Positions 43,389 through 52,050 of a DNA stretch of 64,000 nucleotides are shown here, one piece after another. Position 1 is the stretch's first letter. Every line of letters starts with the position of its first letter. A model generated the notes under the pieces. That model was not told the origin of the DNA and did not search any database. It saw only the letters and a list, made by a program, of their open reading frames with translations. The stretch lies in contig CAJTUZ010000015.1 in NCBI GenBank assembly GCA_910579735.1, forward strand, positions 1-64,000, written 5' to 3'. Both the position numbers and the translations under genes were made by a program. Source of the DNA: an uncultured Lachnospiraceae bacterium (GTDB lineage Bacteria > Bacillota > Clostridia > Lachnospirales > Lachnospiraceae).

Positions 43389-44144
43389 TTACCATTCCCC
43401 GCGCTCCCCCAGTTCTTCCACATGCATCCGCATCACTCTTCTGACCACATAAGTCAAATATAACACGGCCGCACTGAGGACTCCTATCCAGACAGGCCGT
43501 GATACAGCGCCGTATACACGATCGTTTAAGACAATGAAAAACCATACGGCGCTCCACAGCATCACGAAAAAACACGCCATATATTCCGATGCGGCGTACC
43601 GGCTGCCAAACGTCCGAAAACAGATACAGCATGTCACGATCATCGGCAGAAAGAAATGAATGACGATCTCCATCATATCGACTGATGAGGTCAAAGAAAG
43701 TATCCCGGTAAAAGAGGCTAACAGCAATCCATCCACAAACGCAAACAGGAGCATTCTCGCCGCATAGATCTGCCGCAGGGAATAATAGGCGGCTCCTTCT
43801 ACTTCTAACGAATAGGAGCTCCGGCTCTTCCACATCTCCGGTATTATCATAATGACAAACAAGGCTGCCTCTATTCCCAGTATTCTCTGCATATAAAATC
43901 CACTTTCCAGATCATGGACCGACCATCCTGTCAGAAAGAGTACCAGGAACTGTAAAAGCCACCATCGTTTGCGGATGTAACCCATTTGCTCATAGAGAAA
44001 TGCGAAATAATGCGGCTCGCTCTGCTCCGCGCCTTCATAAAAAGATTTTCTGGAAATGACTATTGTGTCTTTTATTTTTGACTCATCCGGTCTGCATACA
44101 GCCGACTTTCCATATGTTCTTAATCGCTCTTCTATGGAACGCAT
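43389..44144 (-). CDS. Membrane protein between sigma factor and ABC transporter
   Basis: 251 residues. A cytoplasmic N-terminus of about 55 residues precedes six predicted helices. The position directly after the sigma gene (13-nt overlap) suggests that its N-terminus is an anti-sigma domain, or that it is a third transporter subunit. No recognised family motif. It is 76 bp upstream of the ATPase. Confidence 0.65.
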   Translation of the reverse strand: MRSIEERLRTYGKSAVCRPDESKIKDTIVISRKSFYEGAEQSEPHYFAFLYEQMGYIRKRWWLLQFLVLFLTGWSVHDLESGFYMQRILGIEAALFVIMIIPEMWKSRSSYSLEVEGAAYYSLRQIYAARMLLFAFVDGLLLASFTGILSLTSSVDMMEIVIHFFLPMIVTCCICFRTFGSRYAASEYMACFFVMLWSAVWFFIVLNDRVYGAVSRPVWIGVLSAAVLYLTYVVRRVMRMHVEELGERGEW

Positions 44145-44704
44145 GACAATACCTCCTTTAACTTTTCTTTTGCTTTCCCGATACGATACTTGACTAACGG
44201 CAGTCCGGCCTGCAGCACCGCTGCCGTCTCTCTTAAGCTAAGCTCCTGAAAATAATGCAGGATCACGACTTCCCGCAGCTCCTCCGCCAGTTTCCCCAGC
44301 GCTTCTTCTATCAATACTTTATCTTCAATGCCGTCGGTCCGATCCTCCGTACCGGTTTCTCCCGGATTCCCGCATCCCGCTTCTCCATAGCGGCCGTCTC
44401 CTGCTCTGCGCTCTTTACTGTAATCCTCTATGTACACCTCTTTGTTTTTACGTCCCCAGTCAATGCACAGATTTCTGGCGATCGTATACAGATAATTCAA
44501 AATTTTCCCGCTGTGATGATAAGCCGCAAGATTTCTGAAGAATTTCTCAAACGTCTCCTGCGTCAGATCCTGTGCCGACTCCCTGTCCGTACAATGGTAA
44601 CGGCAGTACTGCAGGATCCGCGGATAATACTTTTGCACGAAAACCGCCATTGCCTCTTCGTCGCCGTTTTGCATTTTTCGCACCAAAAGAGTATCCTGCT
44701 GCAT
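44132..44704 (-). CDS. ECF-like RNA polymerase sigma factor
   Basis: 190 residues. Region 2 (ESAQDLTQETFEKFFRNL, then YLYTIARNLCIDWGR) and region 4 (LREVVILHYFQELSLRETAA, then LVKYRIGKAKEKLKEVL) are present. The linker (about 95-125) is unusually long and Gly/Glu/Asp-rich. Start has AGGAGG before ATG. It leads an operon with a membrane protein and an ABC-2 exporter; control of that exporter by this sigma factor is the natural inference. A 14-bp palindrome lies upstream. Confidence 0.9.
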   Translation of the reverse strand: MQQDTLLVRKMQNGDEEAMAVFVQKYYPRILQYCRYHCTDRESAQDLTQETFEKFFRNLAAYHHSGKILNYLYTIARNLCIDWGRKNKEVYIEDYSKERRAGDGRYGEAGCGNPGETGTEDRTDGIEDKVLIEEALGKLAEELREVVILHYFQELSLRETAAVLQAGLPLVKYRIGKAKEKLKEVLSCVP

Positions 44705-44738
44705 GAAAACCTCCTCTCTTCCATAATCTTCCGGCCAT

Positions 44739-44752
44739 AGAAAGTACTTTCT
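44739..44752. promoter_or_regulatory. Perfect 14-bp palindrome upstream of the sigma/ABC operon
   Basis: AGAAAGTACTTTCT lies 35 bp before the sigma gene start. It could be an operator for an unseen repressor; no clear -35/-10 pair flanks it. Confidence 0.35.
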
Positions 44753-44836
44753 AATTAGTATAACGTTCCTTACGCGGGATTGGATAGTGCAAATGAGAAA
44801 TTTTGTTTTTATTTCAGACTCCCTTTTCCCGGGCGA

Positions 44837-45412
44837 TTAACCGCGGTAGGTAATCCCTCTTCCCGCATTCGGAAAATCAGCGCTGTAAGCCGCGTCCATT
44901 ACGAAAAGCAGAAGCAGTGTAAAAGCAAGGATCGTTCTTGTTTTTACCGGTATTTTCACATAAAGAGCCGTATACACAGGAAATACAAAGAATATCAGAA
45001 AAACGCCGCCGAAGCCGAACATCAGGCAGCTCATCAGACAGATATGACCATCCAGATCTAAAAACATGCCGCTGTAATCCCACCACCTGACACCCCACAT
45101 TTTCATCAGAACATAACCCGTTGCATACTCTAATGCTGAGCAGACTGTCATGGAAATAAGAAAGACGGCAAACGGTTTTACATACTTTTTACGGTCAAAA
45201 AGCTTTTTTTCCGATAACAGAAGCTTATATAGAAAAAAATACAGAAACAGCGCCCCCGCCCCATAGACAGGCAGCCACGGACCGGTCAGGATACCGCGGT
45301 TGACGAATTTTCTCTCCCGCACCAGATAGATGCACACTTCCCACAGCCAGCCAAAAAAAGAAACCGAAAAAAACAGCAGTATATAATAATCAAATGAGAT
45401 TCTTTTCTTCAT
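44837..45412 (-). CDS. CmpB-type putative ABC permease/membrane protein
   Basis: 191 residues with five to six helices. The N-terminal pattern FSVSFFGWLWEVCIYLVRER followed by FVNRGILTGPWLPVYGAGA is the signature of the Firmicutes ABC_trans_CmpB (PF06541-like) family. Despite the family name no transporter partner is adjacent and the function is not established. It stands alone between two operons. Confidence 0.82.
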   Translation of the reverse strand: MKKRISFDYYILLFFSVSFFGWLWEVCIYLVRERKFVNRGILTGPWLPVYGAGALFLYFFLYKLLLSEKKLFDRKKYVKPFAVFLISMTVCSALEYATGYVLMKMWGVRWWDYSGMFLDLDGHICLMSCLMFGFGGVFLIFFVFPVYTALYVKIPVKTRTILAFTLLLLFVMDAAYSADFPNAGRGITYRG

Positions 45413-45515
45413 ATCTGCTATTTTTTCCGGTTTTATAAAAAATATCCCTATCGTTTCCGGTACGCCGAAAGTCGCTGTCTGTATCCGGAGCCGGACGTCT
45501 TTTTATTCCCGACGA

Positions 45516-47441
45516 TCATTCCAGTTCCCGCAGTCCCGTATACAGATCGTAATATCTGCCGTGCATCGCAAGCAGATCGTCATGATCCCCGCGCTCTATG
45601 ATCTCTCCGTTTTCTAAGACCATGATTGCATTCGCGTTCCGTACGGTAGAAAGCCTGTGTGCAATGACAAGCGTCGTGCGGTGTGCCATCAGTCTGTCCA
45701 TGCCGTGCTCGATATGTTTCTCCGTCCTTGTATCAACGGAGCTCGTCGCCTCGTCCAGAATCAGGATCGGCGCCTTGGAAACAGCCGCTCTTGCAATGTT
45801 TAAAAGCTGCCGCTGTCCCTGACTTAAATTTGCGCCGTCTCCCTCTAACATCGTATCGTATCCGTTCTCGAGACGCATGATAAAGGAATGCGCGCTTGCC
45901 GTTTTCGCTGCCGCCTCCACCTCTTCGTCCGTAGCGTCCAGTCTGCCGTACCGGATATTCTCTCTGACCGTTCCGGTAAACAGGTGTGTATCCTGTAATA
46001 CCATGGCTATACATTTACGCAGATCGTCTCTCCTGATATCATGAATGTCGATGCCGTCTATCAGAATCCGGCCTTCGTCGATGTCATAAAAACGGTTGAT
46101 CAGGTTGGTGATCGTTGTCTTGCCTGCACCCGTAGAACCGACGAACGCAATCTTCTGTCCCGGTTTCGCATACAAAGACACATCTTTAAGGATCGTTTTT
46201 TCCGGCACATAGCCGAAGGTAACGTGTTCCAGCGTCACACCGCCCATCATCTGCCCTGCGTCTTTCCTTCCCTTCTGATAATAAAATCCATCTTCTTTTT
46301 CCACAATTGCCACCGCATCTTCGGCGTCTTCTTTTTCCGGCTCTCTGTCCATAATATCAAACACGCGCTCCGCGCCCGCAAGTGCGGAAAAAATCGTATT
46401 GACCTGCATGGAAATCTCATTGATCGGCCTGGAAAACTGTCTGGAATAATTGACAAAGATCGTCAGACCGCCCAGGTCAAATCCTTTCAAAACACATAAA
46501 ATACCGCCGATACAGGCCGTCAGGGAATAACTGACCTGACTTAGATTTCCCATCACGGGTCCCATAATACCCCCGAAAAACTGCGCGTTTATCTGTTTCC
46601 GGCACAGATCGTCATTTAAATAACAAAATTCTTCTTCCGCAATCTGCTCATGAGAAAAGACTTTGACAACCTTCTGTCCGGTAATCGTCTCTTCTATATA
46701 ACCGTTTAAAGTGCCGAGCGCCGCCTGCTGCTGTTTATAATATCTGCGGCTCCTGCCGGCCAGCGCCTTTCCGGCACGTATCATGAGCGGCGCCATCACA
46801 AGTGTAATGATTGTCAGATAAATATTGGTATAGATCATGAGCGCAAGAGTCCCTGCGATATTAATGGCTCCGGATATCAGCTGTGTCATCGTATTATTCA
46901 TCATTTCTCCCACGGCGTCCACGTCATTCGTAAAGCGGCTCATGATATCTCCGTGGTTATTCGTATCATAAAATCTGACAGGCAGTCTGCCTATTTTACA
47001 AAACAGATCGTCCCGCAGCTTTTTCAAGGCATTCTGGGACACCGCGATCATGATGCGGGACTGCAGATACTGTGCGATAATACCGACCGCAAAAATACTC
47101 CCCATTACGACAAGAGACTGCCGCAGCATCCGGCTGCTCCCGCCTTCCGAAACCAGTCCGTTGATGACCGGCCGCAGCATATAGGAACCGGCCAGACTGG
47201 CTGCCGTATAGAGCACGATGCAGAAAACACAGACAAACAGCTTCCATTTGTCCTTTCCCACATAAGAAAACAAACGGCCTACCGTCTTCGCAACATTCTG
47301 CGGTTTTGCACCGGGCGCGCCGCCCATCCCTCTGCCGTGAGGTCCTCTGCCCGGCCCGGGCCCTCTGCCTGCCGGAGGCATTGCATCCATATCTCTTTTA
47401 TATTTTTTCTCCAAACGTTCTATTCTCGCCTGTTCCATCAC
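45516..47441 (-). CDS. Heterodimeric ABC exporter, catalytic-site subunit
   Basis: 641 residues. An N-terminal Gly/Pro-rich tail (PAGRGPGPGRGPHGRGMGG) is followed by six helices (about 70-350) and an ATPase domain. Walker A is GSTGAGKTT, signature LSQGQRQLLNIARA, Walker B ILILDEATSSVD with the normal catalytic Glu, switch His in VIAHRLST. It overlaps its partner by 4 nt and would form a drug- or lipid-exporting heterodimer with it under MarR control. Confidence 0.92.
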   Translation of the reverse strand: MMEQARIERLEKKYKRDMDAMPPAGRGPGPGRGPHGRGMGGAPGAKPQNVAKTVGRLFSYVGKDKWKLFVCVFCIVLYTAASLAGSYMLRPVINGLVSEGGSSRMLRQSLVVMGSIFAVGIIAQYLQSRIMIAVSQNALKKLRDDLFCKIGRLPVRFYDTNNHGDIMSRFTNDVDAVGEMMNNTMTQLISGAINIAGTLALMIYTNIYLTIITLVMAPLMIRAGKALAGRSRRYYKQQQAALGTLNGYIEETITGQKVVKVFSHEQIAEEEFCYLNDDLCRKQINAQFFGGIMGPVMGNLSQVSYSLTACIGGILCVLKGFDLGGLTIFVNYSRQFSRPINEISMQVNTIFSALAGAERVFDIMDREPEKEDAEDAVAIVEKEDGFYYQKGRKDAGQMMGGVTLEHVTFGYVPEKTILKDVSLYAKPGQKIAFVGSTGAGKTTITNLINRFYDIDEGRILIDGIDIHDIRRDDLRKCIAMVLQDTHLFTGTVRENIRYGRLDATDEEVEAAAKTASAHSFIMRLENGYDTMLEGDGANLSQGQRQLLNIARAAVSKAPILILDEATSSVDTRTEKHIEHGMDRLMAHRTTLVIAHRLSTVRNANAIMVLENGEIIERGDHDDLLAMHGRYYDLYTGLRELE

Positions 47442-49171
47442 GCCCCCGCCTTTCTGTCCATCTGAGATTCATATATCTCCTGATAAGCGCTGCAGGATGT
47501 CAGCAGCTCTTCATGCCGGCCCATTCCGGTGATCCGTCCTTCTTCCATAACCAGGATCAGATCCGCATCCATAACGGAACTGATGCGCTGCGCAATAATA
47601 AGTTTGGTCGTATCTTTTAACGTTGTCCGGAAACATTCTCTTATTCTGGCTTCCGTCGCCGTATCGACCGCACTCGTGCTGTCGTCCAGGATCAGGATCT
47701 TCGGCTTTTTCAAAAGCGCTCTGGCAATACAAAGCCGCTGTTTCTGCCCGCCGGAGACATTCACGCCGCCCTGTCCAAGCTCCGTCTCATAACCGGCCGG
47801 AAAATTCCGTATAAAAGCATCCGCCTGTGCGAAAGACGCTGCCCTGCCCACTTCCTCGTTTGTGGCGTTTTCATCTCCCCACTGCAGATTCTCCAGGATC
47901 GTTCCTGAAAAAAGCACATTTTTCTGTAATACCATGCCGACGCCGTTTCTAAGATGATGTAATGCATAATCCCTGACATTAACGCCATCTACCAGTACTT
48001 CCCCTTCGTCTGCATCATAAAGTCTGGGGATCATCTGTACCAGCGTCGTTTTTCCCGAACCTGTGGAACCGATGATTCCTACAGTCTGCCCGGCTTCGAT
48101 CGTGAGATCGATATCGTTTAAGACCTTTTCCTTACTGTTTTTATAATACCGGAACGAAACATGTTTAAATTCTATTTTGCCCTCTTCTACGCTTCGTTCC
48201 TTCTGTGACGCCTCTTCATCCGTCAGATCGATCTGCGTATCCAGCACTTCACCGATACGCCTGGCCGATGCCACCGCTCTCGAACTCTGCAAAAGTACCA
48301 TGGCAAGCATCATGAGCGACATCAGGATCTGTGTCACATAAGTCGTAAAAGCCGTCAGGTCACCGACCGGCATCGTTCCGCCAAGAATTTGATTGCCGCC
48401 GAACCACACCACCGCCATAATCGTTACATTCATGGCAAATGTCATGATCGGCATCTGGATAATCACCACTTTAAAAGCGTTTAAGCCGGAATTTTTCAAT
48501 TCTTCATTGGACTTTGAAAACCGCTCCTCCTCATATTCTCCCCGCACGAAAGACTTGATGACCCTGACATTCGTCAATGTCTCCTGGATATTGGAATTTA
48601 ACCGGTCCAGTTTCTTCTGCATCAGCTCAAAACGCGGAAATGCGATGCGGATAATCGCAGCGATCGCGGCTGCCAGAAGCGGCGAGGCGATCAGGATAAT
48701 GACCGCCAGGGACGCATTCATCATAAACGCCATAATGACAGCGCCGATCAGCATACCCGGCGCGCGCAGCATCATGCGCAGTCCCATCATGATCACATTC
48801 TGCATCTGTGTGATATCGTTTGTCAGTCTCGTCACCAGCGATCCGGTACTGAAGCTGTCGATATTGGCAAAAGAAAACCGCTGAACTTTCTGAAACAGGT
48901 CCTTACGCAGATCCCTGCCAAAATGCATGGCCGCCCTGGCTGCAAAATAAGCTCCCCCGATTCCGCCTGCCATCATGATAAACGCTGTCAGGATCATCAT
49001 AACGCCCTTCGAAACAATATAGGAAATATTATGATCCGCGGCTCCTATATTGATAATATCCGCCATCATGGAAGGCAGCAGTACTTCCCCTATGACTTCC
49101 ACGATCATCATGAGCGGCCCCAGAATAAACGCCGCCAGATATGGTTTTACATACTTAAAATAACGTTTCAT
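47438..49171 (-). CDS. Heterodimeric ABC exporter, degenerate-site subunit
   Basis: 577 residues: six helices, then ATPase. Walker A is GSTGSGKTT and signature VSGGQKQRLCIARA. Walker B ends ILILDDSTSAVD, so the catalytic Glu is replaced by Asp, and the switch position reads IIAQRISS, with Gln in place of His. These are the known marks of the non-hydrolysing site in heterodimeric exporters such as TM287/288 and BmrCD. It overlaps the MarR gene by 4 nt and its partner by 4 nt. Confidence 0.92.
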   Translation of the reverse strand: MKRYFKYVKPYLAAFILGPLMMIVEVIGEVLLPSMMADIINIGAADHNISYIVSKGVMMILTAFIMMAGGIGGAYFAARAAMHFGRDLRKDLFQKVQRFSFANIDSFSTGSLVTRLTNDITQMQNVIMMGLRMMLRAPGMLIGAVIMAFMMNASLAVIILIASPLLAAAIAAIIRIAFPRFELMQKKLDRLNSNIQETLTNVRVIKSFVRGEYEEERFSKSNEELKNSGLNAFKVVIIQMPIMTFAMNVTIMAVVWFGGNQILGGTMPVGDLTAFTTYVTQILMSLMMLAMVLLQSSRAVASARRIGEVLDTQIDLTDEEASQKERSVEEGKIEFKHVSFRYYKNSKEKVLNDIDLTIEAGQTVGIIGSTGSGKTTLVQMIPRLYDADEGEVLVDGVNVRDYALHHLRNGVGMVLQKNVLFSGTILENLQWGDENATNEEVGRAASFAQADAFIRNFPAGYETELGQGGVNVSGGQKQRLCIARALLKKPKILILDDSTSAVDTATEARIRECFRTTLKDTTKLIIAQRISSVMDADLILVMEEGRITGMGRHEELLTSCSAYQEIYESQMDRKAGA

Positions 49172-49737
49172 GATTCTTCATTCTCTCCTCTCCGATCTGC
49201 CGCCTGTTTCACCGTTCCCTGTTCTTCCGCCTGTGACGTTGTTTTCATACTGTCCATCTGCTGCATGCGTTCCAGATTTCCACAGGCTTTTTGTAAAGAT
49301 GCACAAAACCGCTTCATCTCTTCCTCGTCAAACCCCTCAAACATCATACATTCCACTTCTTCAAAAAGCCTGATGCTTTTCTGGATGACATGATCGCCCT
49401 TTTTCGTAATCGCGACCTGATTACTCCTGTGATCATCCGTATTGATCTCTCTGGCAATATAACCGCTCTTTTCCAGCTTGCCGAGCGAAACGGCAACTGC
49501 GGCAGGCGATATTTCCAGGATCGCCGCCAGCTCGTTCTGGGAACAGTTGGGATTTTTGTCAAGCATCATCAGGAGCCTGTGCTGGCTTCTATAAATTTCT
49601 TCCTCTAACGTTCTTAATTTCTTCTCAATGCACCGCCGCAGCATACCGTCGGTCCTGCGGAAAAGCTCTGATGCGGCCATATATTGTTCTTTCATGGGAA
49701 TACCGTGCCTTTCTCTCAATTTGCAGCATTTTTTCAT
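49168..49737 (-). CDS. MarR-family transcriptional regulator
   Basis: 189 residues (alternative start at MKEQYMAASELF, 49695). The winged helix covers about 55-125: NCSQNELAAILEISPAAVAV, then REINTDDHRSNQVAITKKG, the DxR wing signature of MarR proteins. It leads the operon for the heterodimeric ABC exporter. Three TTAACNNGTTAA boxes lie just upstream downstream of the promoter, so it is expected to repress its own operon and to be released by a drug-like ligand. Confidence 0.92.
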   Translation of the reverse strand: MKKCCKLRERHGIPMKEQYMAASELFRRTDGMLRRCIEKKLRTLEEEIYRSQHRLLMMLDKNPNCSQNELAAILEISPAAVAVSLGKLEKSGYIAREINTDDHRSNQVAITKKGDHVIQKSIRLFEEVECMMFEGFDEEEMKRFCASLQKACGNLERMQQMDSMKTTSQAEEQGTVKQAADRRGENEES

Positions 49738-49752
49738 TGCTCCATCTATCCA

Positions 49753-49809
49753 TTAACAGGTTAATTGCTAACAGATTGATAGTTAACGCGTTAATTATTA
49801 ACCTGTTAA
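49753..49809. promoter_or_regulatory. Three MarR operator boxes, TTAACNNGTTAA
   Basis: TTAACAGGTTAA (49753-49764), TTAACGCGTTAA (49783-49794) and TTAACCTGTTAA (49798-49809). They occupy the region from the predicted start point to the ribosome site, a classic repressor position. Confidence 0.7.
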
Positions 49810-49811
49810 CG

Positions 49812-49841
49812 ATTATACTGTGCTTTGGAAGATCCTGTCAA
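49812..49841 (-). promoter_or_regulatory. Promoter of the MarR/ABC exporter operon
   Basis: TTGACA (49836-49841) and TATAAT (49812-49817), perfect hexamers with an 18-bp spacer. Confidence 0.8.
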
Positions 49842-50003
49842 GAGGCAGTTTTGCATCTTTGCCCTCCGAATTCCTCTGCCGCTTTTTCCTGTTTTATTTT
49901 CATAAAGAAGGTCTTGTAAATTTGCGTCAAACAGGTATATTTAGATTATGAGAATAAATTGGCCTGAAACGTTTACACAAATCTCACATAAGGAGGAGTA
50001 TTT

Positions 50004-50837
50004 ATGAGCGTCATTGAAATCGAGAACCTTGTACGTGACTATGGGGACGGGAAAGGAGTATTTGATATATCTTTCCATGTAGATCAGGGCGAAGCTTTTG
50101 GTTTTTTGGGGCCTAACGGGGCAGGCAAAACAACGACTATACGCCATTTGATGGGATTTTTAAAACCAAAAGCCGGAAAATGTACCATTGATGGACTGGA
50201 TTGCTGGCGCGAAAGGGAAAAAGTGCAGGCAAGACTCGGCTATATTCCCGGTGAAATCAGCTTTTTTGACGATATGACGGGTACGGAGTTTTTGAAATTC
50301 ATTGCACAATACCGTAAAATCAGCACACAGAGCCGTAAGGAAGAATTGCTGGAACGCTTTGAACTCGATCCCAAAAGCAAGATCAAAAAAATGAGCAAGG
50401 GAACCAAACAAAAACTCGGCATCGTCGCCGCATTTATGCACGACCCCGATATTCTGATCCTCGATGAACCAACCAGCGGTCTCGACCCGTTAATGCAAAG
50501 CAGATTCGTCAGTTTCGTTGCAGAAGAAAAGAAACATGGCAAAACGGTTCTGATGTCAAGTCATATGTTTGAAGAAGTGGAACGAACCTGCGACCGTATC
50601 GGTATTATACGCAAGGGCCGGATGATCGCCGTAGATTCTGCTGCAGCGCTGCATGAACGCCATACCCGCAGTTACACGGTAACCCTTGAAAACGAAACTG
50701 CCGCGGAAGCATTTGCCGCAGATTTTGACGGCATATGCAGCGGGACCAAGGTTACCGTTACAACAAAGCAAAGTCTGGAAGAAATCTTCATGAACTATTA
50801 CGGAGGTGAAGAAAATGATCAACACGGCACTATATAA
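50004..50837 (+). CDS. ABC transporter ATP-binding protein (CcmA type)
   Basis: 277 residues with AAGGAGGAG upstream. Walker A (GPNGAGKTTTIRHL), Q-loop (YIPGEISFFD), signature (MSKGTKQKLGIVAAF), Walker B (ILILDEPTSGLD) and switch His (LMSSHMF) are intact. A BcrA-like C-terminal domain follows. Overlaps the permease gene by 23 nt. It faces away from the MarR operon; the 266-bp gap holds the MarR promoter and operators, with only weak promoter-like boxes for this gene. Confidence 0.92.
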   Translation: MSVIEIENLVRDYGDGKGVFDISFHVDQGEAFGFLGPNGAGKTTTIRHLMGFLKPKAGKCTIDGLDCWREREKVQARLGYIPGEISFFDDMTGTEFLKFIAQYRKISTQSRKEELLERFELDPKSKIKKMSKGTKQKLGIVAAFMHDPDILILDEPTSGLDPLMQSRFVSFVAEEKKHGKTVLMSSHMFEEVERTCDRIGIIRKGRMIAVDSAAALHERHTRSYTVTLENETAAEAFAADFDGICSGTKVTVTTKQSLEEIFMNYYGGEENDQHGTI

Positions 50838-51615
50838 ACGTGAAATGAAGGGAAGTATCAAACTGCTTATCATTTTCGGCGCGGTCATTACCATGTATGT
50901 TTCCATTATCATCACGATGTATGACCCTCAGATGATGAAAATGCTGGACGGTTTTGTGGAAGCTATGCCGGAGCTTATGGCAGCTGTCGGCATGAAAACA
51001 AGTGCTGCCAGTCTTTTGGGCTTTATGGTATCTTATCTCTATGGATTTATCCTGTTGATCTTTCCGATGCTGTTCTGCATACTGCGCGGAAATGCCCTGA
51101 TCGCAAAGTATGTGGACAAAGGCTCCATGGTTTCGCTTACTGCCGCGCCCATAAAGCGGCGGACCATTGCATTTACCCAGATGAATGTACTCGTAAGCGG
51201 AATCATACTGCTTGTTTTTTACAGTACCATCGTAGAATTAATCTGTGCCGGAAGCAGTTTTCAGGGAGAATTGGATATAACGGCATTACTGATCTTAAAC
51301 GGCGGACTGCTGTGCCTGCATTTGTTTATCGGAGGCATCTGTTTTCTTTCTTCATGCATCTTTTCCGATACCAGATACAGCGTTGCGCTCGGTGCAGGGA
51401 TTCCGGCGCTTATGTATGTTCTTCAGATGCTTGCGAATGCCGGGGAAAAGGCGGAATGGGCAAAGTATTTTACATTTTTCACCCTGTTTCATCCGGAAGG
51501 TCTTATTGCCGGGGAAAACAGCGCCATCGCCGGTATTTTTATCCTTCTGGCAGGCGCCGTTATATTGTATGCAGCGGGAATTATGGTTTTTGAAAGAAAA
51601 GACCTGTCTATTTAA
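50815..51615 (+). CDS. ABC-2 type transporter permease
   Basis: 266 residues from MINTALYKREMKGSIKL, with GGAGGTGAAGAAA upstream inside the ATPase gene. Six helices in the ABC-2 arrangement; the short extracytoplasmic loop after helix 1 is rich in Met (MYDPQMMKMLDGFVEAMPEL). The family exports drugs or peptides; the substrate is unknown. A strong hairpin follows the gene. Confidence 0.85.
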   Translation: MINTALYKREMKGSIKLLIIFGAVITMYVSIIITMYDPQMMKMLDGFVEAMPELMAAVGMKTSAASLLGFMVSYLYGFILLIFPMLFCILRGNALIAKYVDKGSMVSLTAAPIKRRTIAFTQMNVLVSGIILLVFYSTIVELICAGSSFQGELDITALLILNGGLLCLHLFIGGICFLSSCIFSDTRYSVALGAGIPALMYVLQMLANAGEKAEWAKYFTFFTLFHPEGLIAGENSAIAGIFILLAGAVILYAAGIMVFERKDLSI

Positions 51616-51653
51616 ACGGATAACATATGATGAAGAATCCGTATCATGACAAA

Positions 51654-51688
51654 AGCCGTCATGCCGGAATATCTCCGGCATGACGGCT
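51654..51688. terminator. Bidirectional hairpin between ABC-2 permease and PspC gene
   Basis: AGCCGTCATGCCGGA and its exact inverted repeat form a 15-bp stem with a 5-nt loop. The T-run (GGCTTTTG) is on the minus strand, so it best terminates the PspC transcript. Confidence 0.8.
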
Positions 51689-51748
51689 CTCTCTATGCAT
51701 AATGCAGAGGTCTCTCCCATCCGTCTTTCTTTTCGCCTTACACAGCTC

Positions 51749-51946
51749 CTACCCTTCTTCCGGTATAATGATCGCCGCGATCAGATAAACAAGCGCGCCC
51801 GTACCGCAGCCTGCCAGTGCGCAGAAGATCCATATGATCCTGACGATCGTCGGATCGATGTTCAGATACTCTCCCAAACCGCCGCATACACCGCATATCA
51901 TCCTGTTAGCTCTTGAACGTGTCAATTTCCTGTAATCATTACCCAT
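51749..51946 (-). CDS. PspC-domain membrane protein
   Basis: 65 residues. LTRSRANRMICGVCGGLGEY followed by LNIDPTIVRIIWIF and one or two hydrophobic helices is the complete PspC domain. Such small proteins are linked to envelope stress responses. GGAAAGGAGT precedes the start. It lies after the PadR/DUF1700/DUF4097 genes on the same strand, 104 bp from the last. Confidence 0.92.
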   Translation of the reverse strand: MGNDYRKLTRSRANRMICGVCGGLGEYLNIDPTIVRIIWIFCALAGCGTGALVYLIAAIIIPEEG

Positions 51947-52050
51947 AGTTACTCCTTTCCGGAACAGTTCTTTTCCGTTTCTGTTCCAATCGCATCACCA
52001 TATCCTGCTTTTCGTAATCTCATTCCTGCGTCATCCCGCATCGGGCGGGA

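Noticed and set aside
47306..47620. Many plus-strand frames over the ABC exporters, chemoreceptors and GH130 genes
   Set aside because: They mirror genuine minus-strand genes in other frames and lack ribosome sites and recognisable domains.
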